From contig JAQBGF010000098.1 in the NCBI GenBank assembly GCA_032122615.1, positions 1-49,337 on the forward strand: a DNA stretch of 49,337 bases. The letters are read 5' to 3'. Position numbers and translations under genes: made by a program. Source of the DNA: SHZI01 sp032122615. Lineage in GTDB: Bacteria > Pseudomonadota > Gammaproteobacteria > Steroidobacterales > GCA-2729495. Position 1 is the first letter of the stretch; every line of letters begins with the position of its first letter. Below are positions 1 through 8,924 of the stretch, piece after piece. Below the pieces are notes generated by a model. The model searched no databases, had not been told where the DNA came from, and saw only the letters and a program-made list of their open reading frames with translations.

Positions 1-2
1 AG

Positions 3-1718
3 AACTTCCGGATCGGCGATGCGGATTCGGACCAGTTCTCGGCGGTGGCCAACTTCGGCATCGATGTGACGGACGACGTCGAACTGTACCTCTTCTCCAC
101 ATACTCCGATAACGACAGCACCTCCGGTGGCTTCTACCGCCGGGCCAACGAGCCCCCCAAAAATCCCACCTTGCGGTCCGACGGTGTGACGGAAGTGAAC
201 GGCGGCAATGCCTTTTATCCGGACGGCTTTCTGCCGCTGATCAATACGGATATCGAGGACATGTCCGTCAACACCGGCCTGCGTGGCGAGTGGAACGAGT
301 GGAACTGGGACGCCAGCGTGGGCTACTCGAAGAACAACTTCGGCTTTTTCATCTCGAACTCGGTCAACGCGTCGCTGGTGTCGGCGACCGGCACCAGCCC
401 GACGTCTGCCGACGCCGGCGAACTTACGCTGGGCTTGCTGACCGTGGACCTTGGTGTTTCCCGGCCGGTGTCCTGGGGTAATGTGGCCTTTGGTGTGGCC
501 TACCGGGAGGACAGCTATGAGATCAAGCCCGGCGAACTCGTGTCTTACGCGGACTTTAATATCGGCACGCTGAATGCGGATCCCGGGATCCAGGTCTTTC
601 CCGGCTTCAGCCCGCTGAACCAGGTCGACGAAGACCGTGACGCCTGGTCAGTGTACGTCGATGCCGAGTACGACCAGATCGACCGCCTGTTGCTCGGCGC
701 CGCGATCCGCTTCGAGGACTACAGCGATTTCGGCAGCACGGTCAACGGCAAGCTGTCGGCGTCCTACGATCTGACGGACACGTTCATGCTCCGCGGTTCC
801 GTCAGCACCGGTTTCCGGGCGCCGTCGCTGCAGCAGCAGTTCTTCAATAACACCAGCACGCAGTTTGTGGGCGGTGTGGCCCAGCAGCGCAGCACGTTCC
901 GTAATGACAGTCAGGTGGCCCAGGACATCGGGATTCCGAAGCTGGAAGAGGAAACCTCCCTGAACCTGGCGGCGGGCTTTGTCTGGCGGCCGATGCAGGC
1001 CATGACCGTGTCAGTCGATGTCTACGACATCGATATTGATGACCGCATCGTCATCAGTGGCGCTATCCAGGCGGGTCTCGATCCGGACCTTGATGCGGCG
1101 CTCGCCGCCGCGAACGCCAATGCGGCACAGTTCTTCCTCAACGCGGTCGACACGTCGACGACAGGCTTCGATATCGTCGTCGACTACGACATGGATCTCG
1201 GGGACGGTATCCTGGGCCTGTCACTGGCCGCCAACTTCACCGAGACCGATATCGATTCGGTCAAGGCGCCGGACAGCCTGTCGAGCGTGCCAGGGATCCA
1301 GGACGTGATCTTCACGTCGCAGGATCGCTCGATCATTACCGAATGGCAGCCGGAGGACCGGATCAACTTCACGGCCAACTACGGCATGGATGCCTGGGGC
1401 GTGGTGCTTGCGCTCAACCGCTACGGTGAGTACACCGTCGAGGACGGCGCCCGGCAGACCTTTGATGCAGAAATTCTCGTGGATGCCCAGGTGGCCTATA
1501 ACTTCGGCGAACACCTGCGATTGAAGATCGGCGGCAACAACGTCTTCGACACGACGCCGGACAAGAACATGGTGGGCCAGACGCGTGGCGGCACCATTGT
1601 CGATGGCAATGGCGACATCGTCGTGGACTCGCCCGGCGTGTTTCAGTACTCGCGCCGGTCGGCCCCGTTCGGCTTCAACGGCGCGTACTGGTACGCGGGC
1701 GCCGACTACAGCTTCTGA
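3..1718 (+). CDS. TonB-dependent outer-membrane receptor, C-terminal part
   Basis: The reading frame is open from the window edge, so the N-terminal plug and the start of the barrel lie upstream. A GTG at 45 is only an internal codon. The 570 or so visible residues alternate amphipathic strands and loops and carry the typical receptor segment STGFRAPSLQQQFF. The strand pair NLAAGFVWRP / VSVDVYDIDIDDRI follows, and the protein ends YWYAGADYSF with the terminal aromatic residue required for barrel insertion. Such receptors take up siderophores, vitamins or oligomers using TonB-ExbBD energy. Nothing here identifies the substrate. A strong terminator follows directly. Confidence 0.88.
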   Translation, partial: NFRIGDADSDQFSAVANFGIDVTDDVELYLFSTYSDNDSTSGGFYRRANEPPKNPTLRSDGVTEVNGGNAFYPDGFLPLINTDIEDMSVNTGLRGEWNEWNWDASVGYSKNNFGFFISNSVNASLVSATGTSPTSADAGELTLGLLTVDLGVSRPVSWGNVAFGVAYREDSYEIKPGELVSYADFNIGTLNADPGIQVFPGFSPLNQVDEDRDAWSVYVDAEYDQIDRLLLGAAIRFEDYSDFGSTVNGKLSASYDLTDTFMLRGSVSTGFRAPSLQQQFFNNTSTQFVGGVAQQRSTFRNDSQVAQDIGIPKLEEETSLNLAAGFVWRPMQAMTVSVDVYDIDIDDRIVISGAIQAGLDPDLDAALAAANANAAQFFLNAVDTSTTGFDIVVDYDMDLGDGILGLSLAANFTETDIDSVKAPDSLSSVPGIQDVIFTSQDRSIITEWQPEDRINFTANYGMDAWGVVLALNRYGEYTVEDGARQTFDAEILVDAQVAYNFGEHLRLKIGGNNVFDTTPDKNMVGQTRGGTIVDGNGDIVVDSPGVFQYSRRSAPFGFNGAYWYAGADYSF

Positions 1719-1733
1719 GTTAATCAGGCCACC

Positions 1734-1773
1734 AAAGCCCCTGCCGGTACAGAGTGCCGGCAGGGGCTTTTTT
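1734..1773 (+). terminator. Rho-independent terminator of the TonB receptor
   Basis: A 14-base perfect inverted repeat (arms 1734-1747 and 1757-1770, with AAGCCCCTGCCGG on the left) encloses a 9-base loop and runs into a U tract (1768-1773). It lies 15 bases after the receptor stop. The left arm starts with only three A residues, so it would terminate the convergent gene at 1799 poorly. Confidence 0.9.
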
Positions 1774-1798
1774 ATTGACGGATTGACTGCGCGAGACC

Positions 1799-2788
1799 CT
1801 AGCCGGCCCCGGCCGTGAATTCCACGAGTTCGACGCGGTCGCCGGAGTTGGTGTCGATCTCGACGATGAGTCCGAGGCCCGGGGCGTAGAACTTGTTCTC
1901 GTTGGCCTCGGGTTCGAGTGGGGCGAAATCGCGGGTCTGCAGGCAGGTGGCGGTGCAGGACCCACCGGTTGAGGTCTCGGTGGCGGTGATGCTCAGGATC
2001 TCGATGACATCCTCGGCATCACCGAGCAGGAGCTCCTGGCGGATGGTGGCGCCGACCTCCGGGACGGCCGGCAGCAGGATGCCGGCTTTGGCGCCCTCGC
2101 GGCCGTGCTTCCAGGAGCCACCGACGTCAACCAGTTCGGGGTCATCCGGATCGTCGCCGTCGAAGCTTTCGAAGTTCTGGGCAATCTCGCCGCAGTACCA
2201 GACGTTGCCGCTGATGTCCTGGGCGTACCAGTCGTCGGTGATCTCGACCACGACGCCGTCGTCCATGGCGACATCATTAACGGTGACGCAGGTAATGCCG
2301 TCGATGAGCTTGGTGCGGTCGGTGACCGTGACGGTGATGGTCTCGCCAGCGCCCTCGTAGACCCAGGTGTTGCCGGTGACGAGCGAGAACCAGGGGTTGG
2401 GCGCGACGCTGCCGCCGATGTCGCCGGGGTCGACGAAATTGGCGGCAAAGGCCGGGCCAAAGGCCGGATCGTGGGGCTCATCATCGACAGCCGCGCACAG
2501 CGCCAGCCGCCCTTCAAGCACCGCGCCGCATTCCTCCGCTAGCTCGGCGGCCGCTGCATCGGCCGCGGCGAGACAGGCTGGATCGGGGGTAGTGGCGTTC
2601 TGGCACTGTGCAATGTGTGAGTATCGCTCGTCATGCACGTCGTATTCGCAGGACAGCTGGGCAAGCGTGGCGCTCACGCCGCAGCCGGCTTCGAGGGCCA
2701 TCGCGGAGAGTGGCACAGTCAGCGCCAGTAGTGCCAGGGCGCCCAGGGCCGCCGGGCAGCTCAGGAATTCGTGGATTGACTTGCACAT
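1799..2788 (-). CDS. Secreted cysteine-rich protein of unknown function
   Basis: The 329-residue protein starts at ATG 2788 with GGAG six bases upstream. A signal peptide (about residues 10-32, hydrophobic ALGALALLALTVPLSAMA) is followed by a Cys-rich helical segment (about 33-100) with regularly spaced Cys. A beta-rich domain comes next, beginning NPWFSLVTGNTWVYEG and including DWYAQDISGNVWYCGE. The second part resembles a widespread family of exported, acidic, uncharacterised bacterial proteins. I infer a periplasmic or surface location and recognise no enzyme motif. It is convergent with the TonB receptor and divergent from the CBS gene. Confidence 0.75.
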   Translation of the reverse strand: MCKSIHEFLSCPAALGALALLALTVPLSAMALEAGCGVSATLAQLSCEYDVHDERYSHIAQCQNATTPDPACLAAADAAAAELAEECGAVLEGRLALCAAVDDEPHDPAFGPAFAANFVDPGDIGGSVAPNPWFSLVTGNTWVYEGAGETITVTVTDRTKLIDGITCVTVNDVAMDDGVVVEITDDWYAQDISGNVWYCGEIAQNFESFDGDDPDDPELVDVGGSWKHGREGAKAGILLPAVPEVGATIRQELLLGDAEDVIEILSITATETSTGGSCTATCLQTRDFAPLEPEANENKFYAPGLGLIVEIDTNSGDRVELVEFTAGAG

Positions 2789-2945
2789 ATCGGGCTCCGT
2801 TACAGTTATTGCGGGTCGATAACTCTATAAGACTCCCCCGGAACGGAATTCCTTCGCGATCTGCCCCCTGACACGGACGCGCCTATGCGCCCGGGCCCAT
2901 CTGCCGTACACTTTTGAAGAAATCCGGAAAAATCAAGGGGGCGCC

Positions 2946-3386
2946 ATGCAAAAGGTCACCATAACGGTACAGCAGGTCCTGGGGCACAAGACCCACCGGC
3001 TGTTATCCATCTCGCCCGACGCTACCGTGTTCGATGCGCTGACATTGATGGCCGAGAACGACATCGGCTCACTGATCGTGCTCGATGGCGAACGCCTCGC
3101 GGGAATATTCTCCGAACGCGATTACGCCCGCCAGGTCATCCTGGTCGGCAAGTCGTCGAAGGAGACGCGGGTGCGCGACATCATGACCCACAAGGTCCTG
3201 TGCGTCAGTCCCGAGCATACGGTGGACCAGTGCATGGCGCTGATGACCGAAAAACGCGTGCGCCACCTCCCGGTGCTGGATCACAAGAAGGTGATTGGCG
3301 TGGTCTCAATCGGCGATGTGGTGAGGATCGTAATCTCCGAGCAGCAGAACGTCATCGAGCAGCTCGAGCAGTACATCCACTCGTAG
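2946..3386 (+). CDS. Tandem CBS-domain protein
   Basis: The 146-residue soluble protein is essentially two CBS modules, about residues 12-68 and 78-138. The repeated motif ends GIFSERDYAR in the first and GVVSIGDVVR in the second, and the linker contains VRDIMT. The start at ATG 2946 follows AAGGGGG. Stand-alone CBS pairs bind adenine nucleotides such as AMP, ATP or NADH and act as energy sensors. The partner is unknown. It forms a single-gene unit. Confidence 0.88.
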   Translation: MQKVTITVQQVLGHKTHRLLSISPDATVFDALTLMAENDIGSLIVLDGERLAGIFSERDYARQVILVGKSSKETRVRDIMTHKVLCVSPEHTVDQCMALMTEKRVRHLPVLDHKKVIGVVSIGDVVRIVISEQQNVIEQLEQYIHS

Positions 3387-3428
3387 TCGCGAACAGCTGT
3401 AGCCGGGCAACCTGCTGGGCCCGCCGCG

Positions 3429-3899
3429 CTATTCGACGCGCAGCAGCTGGTTGAACTCGTAGAAATAGCCGTCCGGGTCGAACAATGAGGTGCCGAGGAA
3501 GTGCATGGTGCTGCCATCCGCACCTGTCACCGACGACTCATGGGGCGCTGCGTGCACGCGGGTTCCCAGTGCCACGGCACGCCGATGCGCCTCGGCAGCG
3601 TCGTCGGTAGAAACAATGAAGACCGGGTTGCCGTAGGTCACGCCGGTCGGGACGGTGGCTGGCGCCGGCAAGGGCGGATCGAGCCACTGCAACAGGCCGA
3701 TCATGCCGATTTCCGGATGCTCGCACTTGAGGATGACGAGACGCGTGATGTCACCGGTCTTGCCGGCCGCCAGGGCATCGCCGGCCAGGGTGAAGTTCTT
3801 GTCGTAGTAAATGGAAAGGCCCAGCACCTCCCGGTACCAGCGCAATGCAATGTCCATATCCCGGACGATCAGGGTGGTGCGCTTGACGATGTTGTTCAT
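3429..3899 (-). CDS. VOC (glyoxalase/bleomycin-resistance fold) family protein
   Basis: The 156-residue protein has two beta-alpha-beta-beta-beta modules typical of vicinal oxygen chelate proteins. The first is KRTTLIVRDMDIALRWYREVLGL. The second holds PVFIVSTDDAAEAHRRA and ends TSLFDPDGYFYEFNQLL, where the late Glu is the usual metal ligand. The family includes dioxygenases, lyases and resistance proteins, and the substrate cannot be told from sequence. It is convergent with the CBS gene and upstream, on the same strand, of corA. Confidence 0.82.
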   Translation of the reverse strand: MNNIVKRTTLIVRDMDIALRWYREVLGLSIYYDKNFTLAGDALAAGKTGDITRLVILKCEHPEIGMIGLLQWLDPPLPAPATVPTGVTYGNPVFIVSTDDAAEAHRRAVALGTRVHAAPHESSVTGADGSTMHFLGTSLFDPDGYFYEFNQLLRVE

Positions 3900-3966
3900 G
3901 ACTGGAGTGCTGCCGAGCGAGGCCGATGGTGCCAGAGGAACACCTTGCCCGTGACCGCCCGGTGGG

Positions 3967-4932
3967 TCAAATCCAGCGCATCCGGCGAAAAATCAGCAGC
4001 AGGGTGATGACCACGGTGGCCATCAGGCCGAGTACTACGAAATAGCCGTACTCAAAGCGCAGTTCGGGCATGTTTTCGAAGTTCATGCCGTAAAGGCCGA
4101 CGATCAGCCCGAGCGGCAGGAACATGACGGTGACGATGGTGAGCACCTTCATGATCTGGTTCAGACGGTGGGACGACACCGAGATGTAGCCCGAGATCAG
4201 GTCGTTGATCAGTTCCTGGTAGAGCGCCGACAGCGATGCCAGTCGCTCGGTGTTCTCATACAGGTCGGTGAACTCGTGGCGGGCATTCGCCGGAACGCCG
4301 GGGACCCCCGGCTGGGCCAGCCGCTGCATCAGGATCTGCTGGTAGTTCAGGTGGCGGCGCAGCTTCTTCAGCTGCGAGCTGGTTTCCATCAATTCCTCCA
4401 GCAGTCCGTCGCTGGGCTTCTCGAACATCTGCTGCTCAAGGACCTCCAGCCGGAGTTCCAGCGCCATCAGGATGCCGCGGAAGCGGTCGGTAATCCGCCG
4501 GGTGATCTGGTACACCGCATCCGACGGTCGCAGGGTGGCGATTCTTTTTTCGCCGGTCATTTCCTGCCAGGTGCCATCAATGCTGACCGACTCCTTCACC
4601 CGCCGGCTCACCAGGAAGTTGTCGCTGAAGAACAAGGAGATCTGCAGGGTCTCGAAATCGATATCGGTCGTGTCGGCGGTCAGGCCCTTGAGCAGCAGGA
4701 AGGTGTAGCTGTCGAAGGCCTCGAGCTTGGCCGGATGCCGGTCGCGTTGCGCGTCCTGGACGGCAAGCCGGTGAATGCCGAATTCGCCAGTCAGGAGGGC
4801 GTGCTCGGTTTCCGCGCCTTCGTTGTCCAGATCGACCCAGACCCAGTCGGACGATGTCTTTCGTTCAGCCAGCAGTTCGGCCCCCCCGGTTCGCAGGCTT
4901 CCGGCTTCAGGGTTAACCAGCATTACTCGCAT
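3967..4932 (-). CDS. corA: CorA-type magnesium/divalent cation channel
   Basis: The 321-residue protein has a large acidic cytoplasmic domain with long helices (about 130-260) and two C-terminal membrane segments. The signature YGMNFENMPEL lies between them, so the GMN selectivity motif is intact. A basic tail, FRRMRWI, closes the protein. The open frame extends far upstream, but family similarity begins at MRVMLVNPEAG. I therefore start at ATG 4932, with AAGGCGG about eight bases before it. It should mediate Mg2+ (possibly Co2+/Ni2+) influx as a pentamer in the inner membrane. Confidence 0.92.
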   Translation of the reverse strand: MRVMLVNPEAGSLRTGGAELLAERKTSSDWVWVDLDNEGAETEHALLTGEFGIHRLAVQDAQRDRHPAKLEAFDSYTFLLLKGLTADTTDIDFETLQISLFFSDNFLVSRRVKESVSIDGTWQEMTGEKRIATLRPSDAVYQITRRITDRFRGILMALELRLEVLEQQMFEKPSDGLLEELMETSSQLKKLRRHLNYQQILMQRLAQPGVPGVPANARHEFTDLYENTERLASLSALYQELINDLISGYISVSSHRLNQIMKVLTIVTVMFLPLGLIVGLYGMNFENMPELRFEYGYFVVLGLMATVVITLLLIFRRMRWI

Positions 4933-5049
4933 TTCACAACCGCCTTCCAGCTGCCAGGGCGCGGCCAGAATAGCAGCCCTGCCTGCGAATCCGCGCGCTC
5001 CCGGGCTAGACTCTGTCCATTCACTATCAACCGTAGCGAAGGGCCTGCC

Positions 5050-6057
5050 ATGTTTCAGAACTTTGATCCGACCCGCATGACGATCAACGGACCGTCGCTC
5101 AGCCGGCGCAGTGCACTCGCCGGCCTTGGTGGCATGCTGGGTGGGGCTGCGCTGCTCGGCGCCGCCGGGTGCGCGGCTCGCCCGGCCGGATCCACTCCGG
5201 GCGCCGGTAATAGCCTGAACCTGGATTTCAGCAAGGCGGAGGACAACCTCATGGCCTGGGTGAAGCTCGCGTCCAGCCTGGAGGACGGCGTCGAAACCTG
5301 CGGCTACTTCGCTGGCACCCAGTACGCCGTGATAGGCACCCAGGAAGTGATCACGCCGCTGTTCCGCATCCAGGGCTTCGGGATGAGCCGGGTCACGAAG
5401 CTGCCGGACGGGCGTTACGAGAACCTGCATCGCGAGGTCGTTTATTACCTGGACCTCAAGGAAGACCGCATTATCGACAGCTGGAAGAACCCGTACACGG
5501 GTGAGGAGGTGGAAGTTTTCCACACCCATAACGACCCGGTGAATTCCCATTACGCCACCAGCTTCAAGCAACGCTTCGGTTCCGAGGAGGGCGGTTTCAA
5601 GACAGTTGAGTTCCCGTTCATCCTGCCGTGGCAGATTTTCGGCAACCGGGCCGTGGTGTCTTTCGAGGTCAACACGCGCTGGCCGACGCCGCTGCCGCCG
5701 GCCAAGTGGCCGCGCGAACATTTCGGTGAGTGGTACCGCACGAGCGAGTATTTCCAGATCCACTCGAGCCTGGCTGACCTGAACAATCCGGACGTGATGA
5801 ATGTGCCTTACACCGGCTCGTGGCAGAAGGTTGCGCCCTGGCACCCGTGGATGCTGATGGACAACCGCGAGGGCGGCATCCTCGGCATTACCAGTGTGTT
5901 CTCACTGGAGTCGCCGCAGGAGCTGCCGCCGCACGTGCTCGCCTTCACGGAGAAGCACTACCCGCTGTACCTGCATGCGCCGGACAAGTGGGTCGAGCCG
6001 AACATGGCCACGTGGGAGACCTTCGCGGTGGAGCGGAAGCCGCAGCCGAAAAAATAG
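5050..6057 (+). CDS. Tat-exported DUF1838 family protein
   Basis: The 335-residue protein starts at ATG 5050 after GAAGGG. The N-terminus has a twin-arginine motif (LSRRSALAGLGG, about residues 17-28), a hydrophobic stretch and a possible lipobox ending AAGC, so it may be a Tat lipoprotein. The mature part is rich in Trp, Tyr and His and matches my recollection of DUF1838 proteins (for example EVFHTHNDPVNSHY and WHPWMLMDNREGGILG). The function of the family is unknown. Many members occur near Rieske oxygenases and SDRs in gammaproteobacteria, and such genes lie a few kb downstream here. The assignment is by remembered family resemblance. Confidence 0.8.
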   Translation: MFQNFDPTRMTINGPSLSRRSALAGLGGMLGGAALLGAAGCAARPAGSTPGAGNSLNLDFSKAEDNLMAWVKLASSLEDGVETCGYFAGTQYAVIGTQEVITPLFRIQGFGMSRVTKLPDGRYENLHREVVYYLDLKEDRIIDSWKNPYTGEEVEVFHTHNDPVNSHYATSFKQRFGSEEGGFKTVEFPFILPWQIFGNRAVVSFEVNTRWPTPLPPAKWPREHFGEWYRTSEYFQIHSSLADLNNPDVMNVPYTGSWQKVAPWHPWMLMDNREGGILGITSVFSLESPQELPPHVLAFTEKHYPLYLHAPDKWVEPNMATWETFAVERKPQPKK

Positions 6058-6094
6058 GGACAGACTATATAAGGACTGACGCGGCGCTGGCGGC

Positions 6095-7327
6095 CTAGGC
6101 GGAATTTCCGGCTTCCCGGGCCTTCAGCACCTGCTGTTCAACAACGGCCGCGCCACAGGCATCGCCCCAGACATTGACCGTGGTGCGGAAGCGGTCGAGC
6201 AGCCAGTCCACCGAAAGAATCAGCCCGATGCCCTCCATGGGCAGGCCGACGGCGTTGAGCACGATGACCATCGTGACAAGACCGGCCTCGGGTATGCCGG
6301 CGGCGCCGATCGCAGCCAGCGTCGCCGTCAGCAGAACGATCACCTGCTGGCCAAGGCCGAGGTCGAGGCCGACGGCCTGGGCGATGAACATCGCGGCGAT
6401 CCCCTCGTAGAGGGCCGTGCCGTTCATGTTGACCGTAGCGCCAAGCGGTATGACGAAACCGGCCGCTTTCTCCGACACCTTGTTGCGTTCCTCGACCCCC
6501 TGGATCGTCAGCGGCATGGTGGCGGACGACGAGGCCGTGGAGAACGCCGTGAGCAAGGCCGTTGCCATGTTGAACAAATAAATTACCGGATTGCGCCGCC
6601 CGAAGATCCAGAGAATGGCCGGCAGCACGATCAGCCCGTGAATCGCCAGTGCGGCGATCACCGTCAGCATGTACATCCCCAGCCCGCCGATCAGTTCGCC
6701 GACGTCACCGGCGCGCGCGAAGCGGCCGGCCACGAGGCCGAAGATGCCGAACGGCGCTACCAGCATGAGCAGCATCACGAGCTTCATCATGATGTCGTTC
6801 AGTCCCCGAAAGAAATCAATCACGGGCTGTCCGGAAGGCCCAATCGTCGTGAGGACGCCACCGAAGACCAGGGAAAACAGGATGACTGGCAGCAACTCCA
6901 TCTTGGCCATCGAACCCACGATATTGTCCGATACCAGTGACAGCACCAGGTCAGACAGCGTGATGGCTTCCTTGGCGGCGACGTTGTCCGGGACCGTCAT
7001 GCCCTCAATGTTCACGCCGACGCCGGGCTGCAGGACGTTGACCATGACCAGGCCGATGGTCACGGCGATGCCGGTGGTCACGGCGAAGTAGAGCACGGTC
7101 GTGCCGCCCAGTTTGCCCAGCCGGCGGATGTCGCCAAGGCCCGTGACGCCGACGATCATCGAGGCCATGACCAGCGGCACGATGATCATCTTCAGCGCTT
7201 TCAAAAACAGCGTGCCGATCCATTCGACGCTGGTCATCGCCTCGCCGAAGACCGCCACGCTGGCAAAGGCCAGCACGATGGCAATGACAATGCCGATCAG
7301 GATGTAGTTGCTGGTCCGGCTATCCAC
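6095..7327 (-). CDS. Dicarboxylate/amino acid:cation symporter (DAACS)
   Basis: The 410-residue inner-membrane protein has about eight helices plus re-entrant loops. Family signatures are present: the serine-rich hairpin SSSATMPLTIQGVEE, the cation/substrate motif GATVNMNGTALYEG (NMNGT), and GAAGIPEAGLVTMVIVLNAVGLP. It should import glutamate, aspartate or C4-dicarboxylates with Na+ or H+; the sequence does not choose between them. The start is GTG 7327, with AAGGAG nine bases upstream. It is divergent from the GCS2 ligase gene. Confidence 0.93.
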   Translation of the reverse strand: MDSRTSNYILIGIVIAIVLAFASVAVFGEAMTSVEWIGTLFLKALKMIIVPLVMASMIVGVTGLGDIRRLGKLGGTTVLYFAVTTGIAVTIGLVMVNVLQPGVGVNIEGMTVPDNVAAKEAITLSDLVLSLVSDNIVGSMAKMELLPVILFSLVFGGVLTTIGPSGQPVIDFFRGLNDIMMKLVMLLMLVAPFGIFGLVAGRFARAGDVGELIGGLGMYMLTVIAALAIHGLIVLPAILWIFGRRNPVIYLFNMATALLTAFSTASSSATMPLTIQGVEERNKVSEKAAGFVIPLGATVNMNGTALYEGIAAMFIAQAVGLDLGLGQQVIVLLTATLAAIGAAGIPEAGLVTMVIVLNAVGLPMEGIGLILSVDWLLDRFRTTVNVWGDACGAAVVEQQVLKAREAGNSA

Positions 7328-7499
7328 GTTGCGGCACTCCTTGCTGTGGCGGTCACGGCGGGGCGCAATGGGTACACTTTACAGGGATTGCCGGTTCGTC
7401 GCCGACTCGTGACCGGATCGCGGGCTTGCTGCGGGCGGTTCCAGGCGCGAAGATCCGGTTGCAGTTGGTCAGTTCGCTAACGCCGCACGCGAGAATGTA

Positions 7500-8924
7500 A
7501 TGGGAGATGAGATAGGAAACCGCTTTTTTGCCGCGGATGATTTCAGCACCTTCCGGGCAAAGCTCGATGAAGAAACGCGGCTGCTTGAGCAGCTCTTCCG
7601 TCGGGGTGAATTCAGCGGTCGCGGCGATGTCGTCGGTTTTGAACTGGAGGCATGGCTGGTCGACCAGGATGGCAATCCGTCGCCCAGCAATCACATGTTC
7701 CTTTCCCAACTGAGCAATCCGCTGGTTGTGCCGGAGCTTTCGGCTTACAACGTGGAGCTTAATGGCAGTCCGTCCGCGCTCCAGGGCCGGGTTTTTTCCC
7801 GGTTGCGGGATGAGCTCGACGCAACGCTCGGCGCCTGCCGCCAGACGGCGGAGAAAATGGGGCTGGGACTGGTGACGATCGGCATTTTGCCGACAATCGG
7901 GGAGGGCATGCTCAAACCTGCCTTCATGTCGAAAGTCATTCGCTACCAGTCGATCAACGATCGCATCATGGCGCTTCGGGATGGCAACCCCATCTCGTTG
8001 TGCATCGAGGGGGATACGGACCTGGTCGCCAGCCACTCGGACGTAATGCTCGAGGCAGCAACAACCTCTTTCCAGATCCACCTGCAGTGCCGGCCTGGCA
8101 TGGCGGTACGGGACTTCAACGCATCGCTGATCGCCTCTGCGCCCATGGTCGCAGTCAGTGCCAACTCGCCATTTCTGTTTGGCCACAGCCTGTGGGATGA
8201 AACGCGAATCCCGCTATTTGAGCAGGCCGTCGACGTCGGAGCGAGGTATCCGCCGCGGGTGAGTTTTGGGCGGGGCTATGTGCAGCAGTCCTTATTTGAA
8301 ATCTTCGAAGAAAACCGGCGGGACCATCCAATTCTTGTGCCGGCGGTTCGCGACCAGCCAGCTTCCAGGTTTGCACACGTGCGCTTTCACAACGGCACAT
8401 TGTGGCGCTGGAATCGCCCGCTGATCGGGTTCGACTTCGATGGCCAGGTGCATGTACGTATCGAGCATCGGGTAGTACCTGCCGGGCCAACCGTCAGGGA
8501 CTGCCTTGCAAACAGTGCGTTCTACCTCGGACTGGTGCGTGGCTTTGGTCTTGAAAAGAGTCCGCCGGAGGCAAGCTTGCCGTTCGAGGTGGCGCGCGAC
8601 AACTTCTACAGCGCGGCACGCTATGGATTGAACGCACGCGTACGCTGGCGCGTAGCGGGCCGCGATACTGAGGTTGGAGTGCGGTCGTTGATTATCGACG
8701 AATTGTTGCCCATTGCCCGTCGTGGCCTGCAATCGCGAGACATTCCCGAGCCGGAGATAGACGAGTACCTGGGCATCGTGGCATCGCGAGCTGAGTCGGC
8801 GCAGAACGGCGCCGCGTGGCAGAGGCGTTGGGTGGGCTTGAATGGGCCCGATCTGCATGCCCTCATGCGCACTTACCGGTCACTGCAGGAAAGCGGTGAG
8901 CCGGTGCATCGCTGGCCGCTGTGA
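7500..8924 (+). CDS. GCS2-family carboxylate-amine ligase (glutamate-cysteine ligase-like)
   Basis: The 474-residue protein resembles the YbdK/GCS2 branch of ATP-dependent glutamate-cysteine ligases. VVGFELEAWLVD (about 43-54) carries the metal-binding acidic pair. It continues with SAYNVELNGSP, TIGILPTI, CIEGDTD and FQIHLQC. The family phosphorylates a carboxylate and joins it to an amine. Substrates of GCS2 proteins outside glutathione synthesis are mostly unknown. The start is ATG 7500; the ribosome site is weak, but family similarity starts here. Its stop overlaps the start of the AstE-like hydrolase (TGATG), so a ligase is translationally coupled to an amide/peptide hydrolase. The region looks less GC-rich than its surroundings by eye. 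Confidence 0.82.
   Translation: MGDEIGNRFFAADDFSTFRAKLDEETRLLEQLFRRGEFSGRGDVVGFELEAWLVDQDGNPSPSNHMFLSQLSNPLVVPELSAYNVELNGSPSALQGRVFSRLRDELDATLGACRQTAEKMGLGLVTIGILPTIGEGMLKPAFMSKVIRYQSINDRIMALRDGNPISLCIEGDTDLVASHSDVMLEAATTSFQIHLQCRPGMAVRDFNASLIASAPMVAVSANSPFLFGHSLWDETRIPLFEQAVDVGARYPPRVSFGRGYVQQSLFEIFEENRRDHPILVPAVRDQPASRFAHVRFHNGTLWRWNRPLIGFDFDGQVHVRIEHRVVPAGPTVRDCLANSAFYLGLVRGFGLEKSPPEASLPFEVARDNFYSAARYGLNARVRWRVAGRDTEVGVRSLIIDELLPIARRGLQSRDIPEPEIDEYLGIVASRAESAQNGAAWQRRWVGLNGPDLHALMRTYRSLQESGEPVHRWPL

Noticed and set aside
4168..5049. Long plus-strand open frame before the DUF1838 gene
   Set aside because: It is antisense to corA; protein similarity and the Tat signal begin only at ATG 5050.
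3967..5844. A 625-codon open frame on the minus strand containing CorA
   Set aside because: The first 300 codons are antisense to the DUF1838 gene and have no family similarity. The real CorA starts at 4932 with a good ribosome site.
7353..8186. 277-codon minus-strand frame
   Set aside because: It is antisense to the GCS2 ligase and has no recognisable protein pattern, a high-GC shadow frame.
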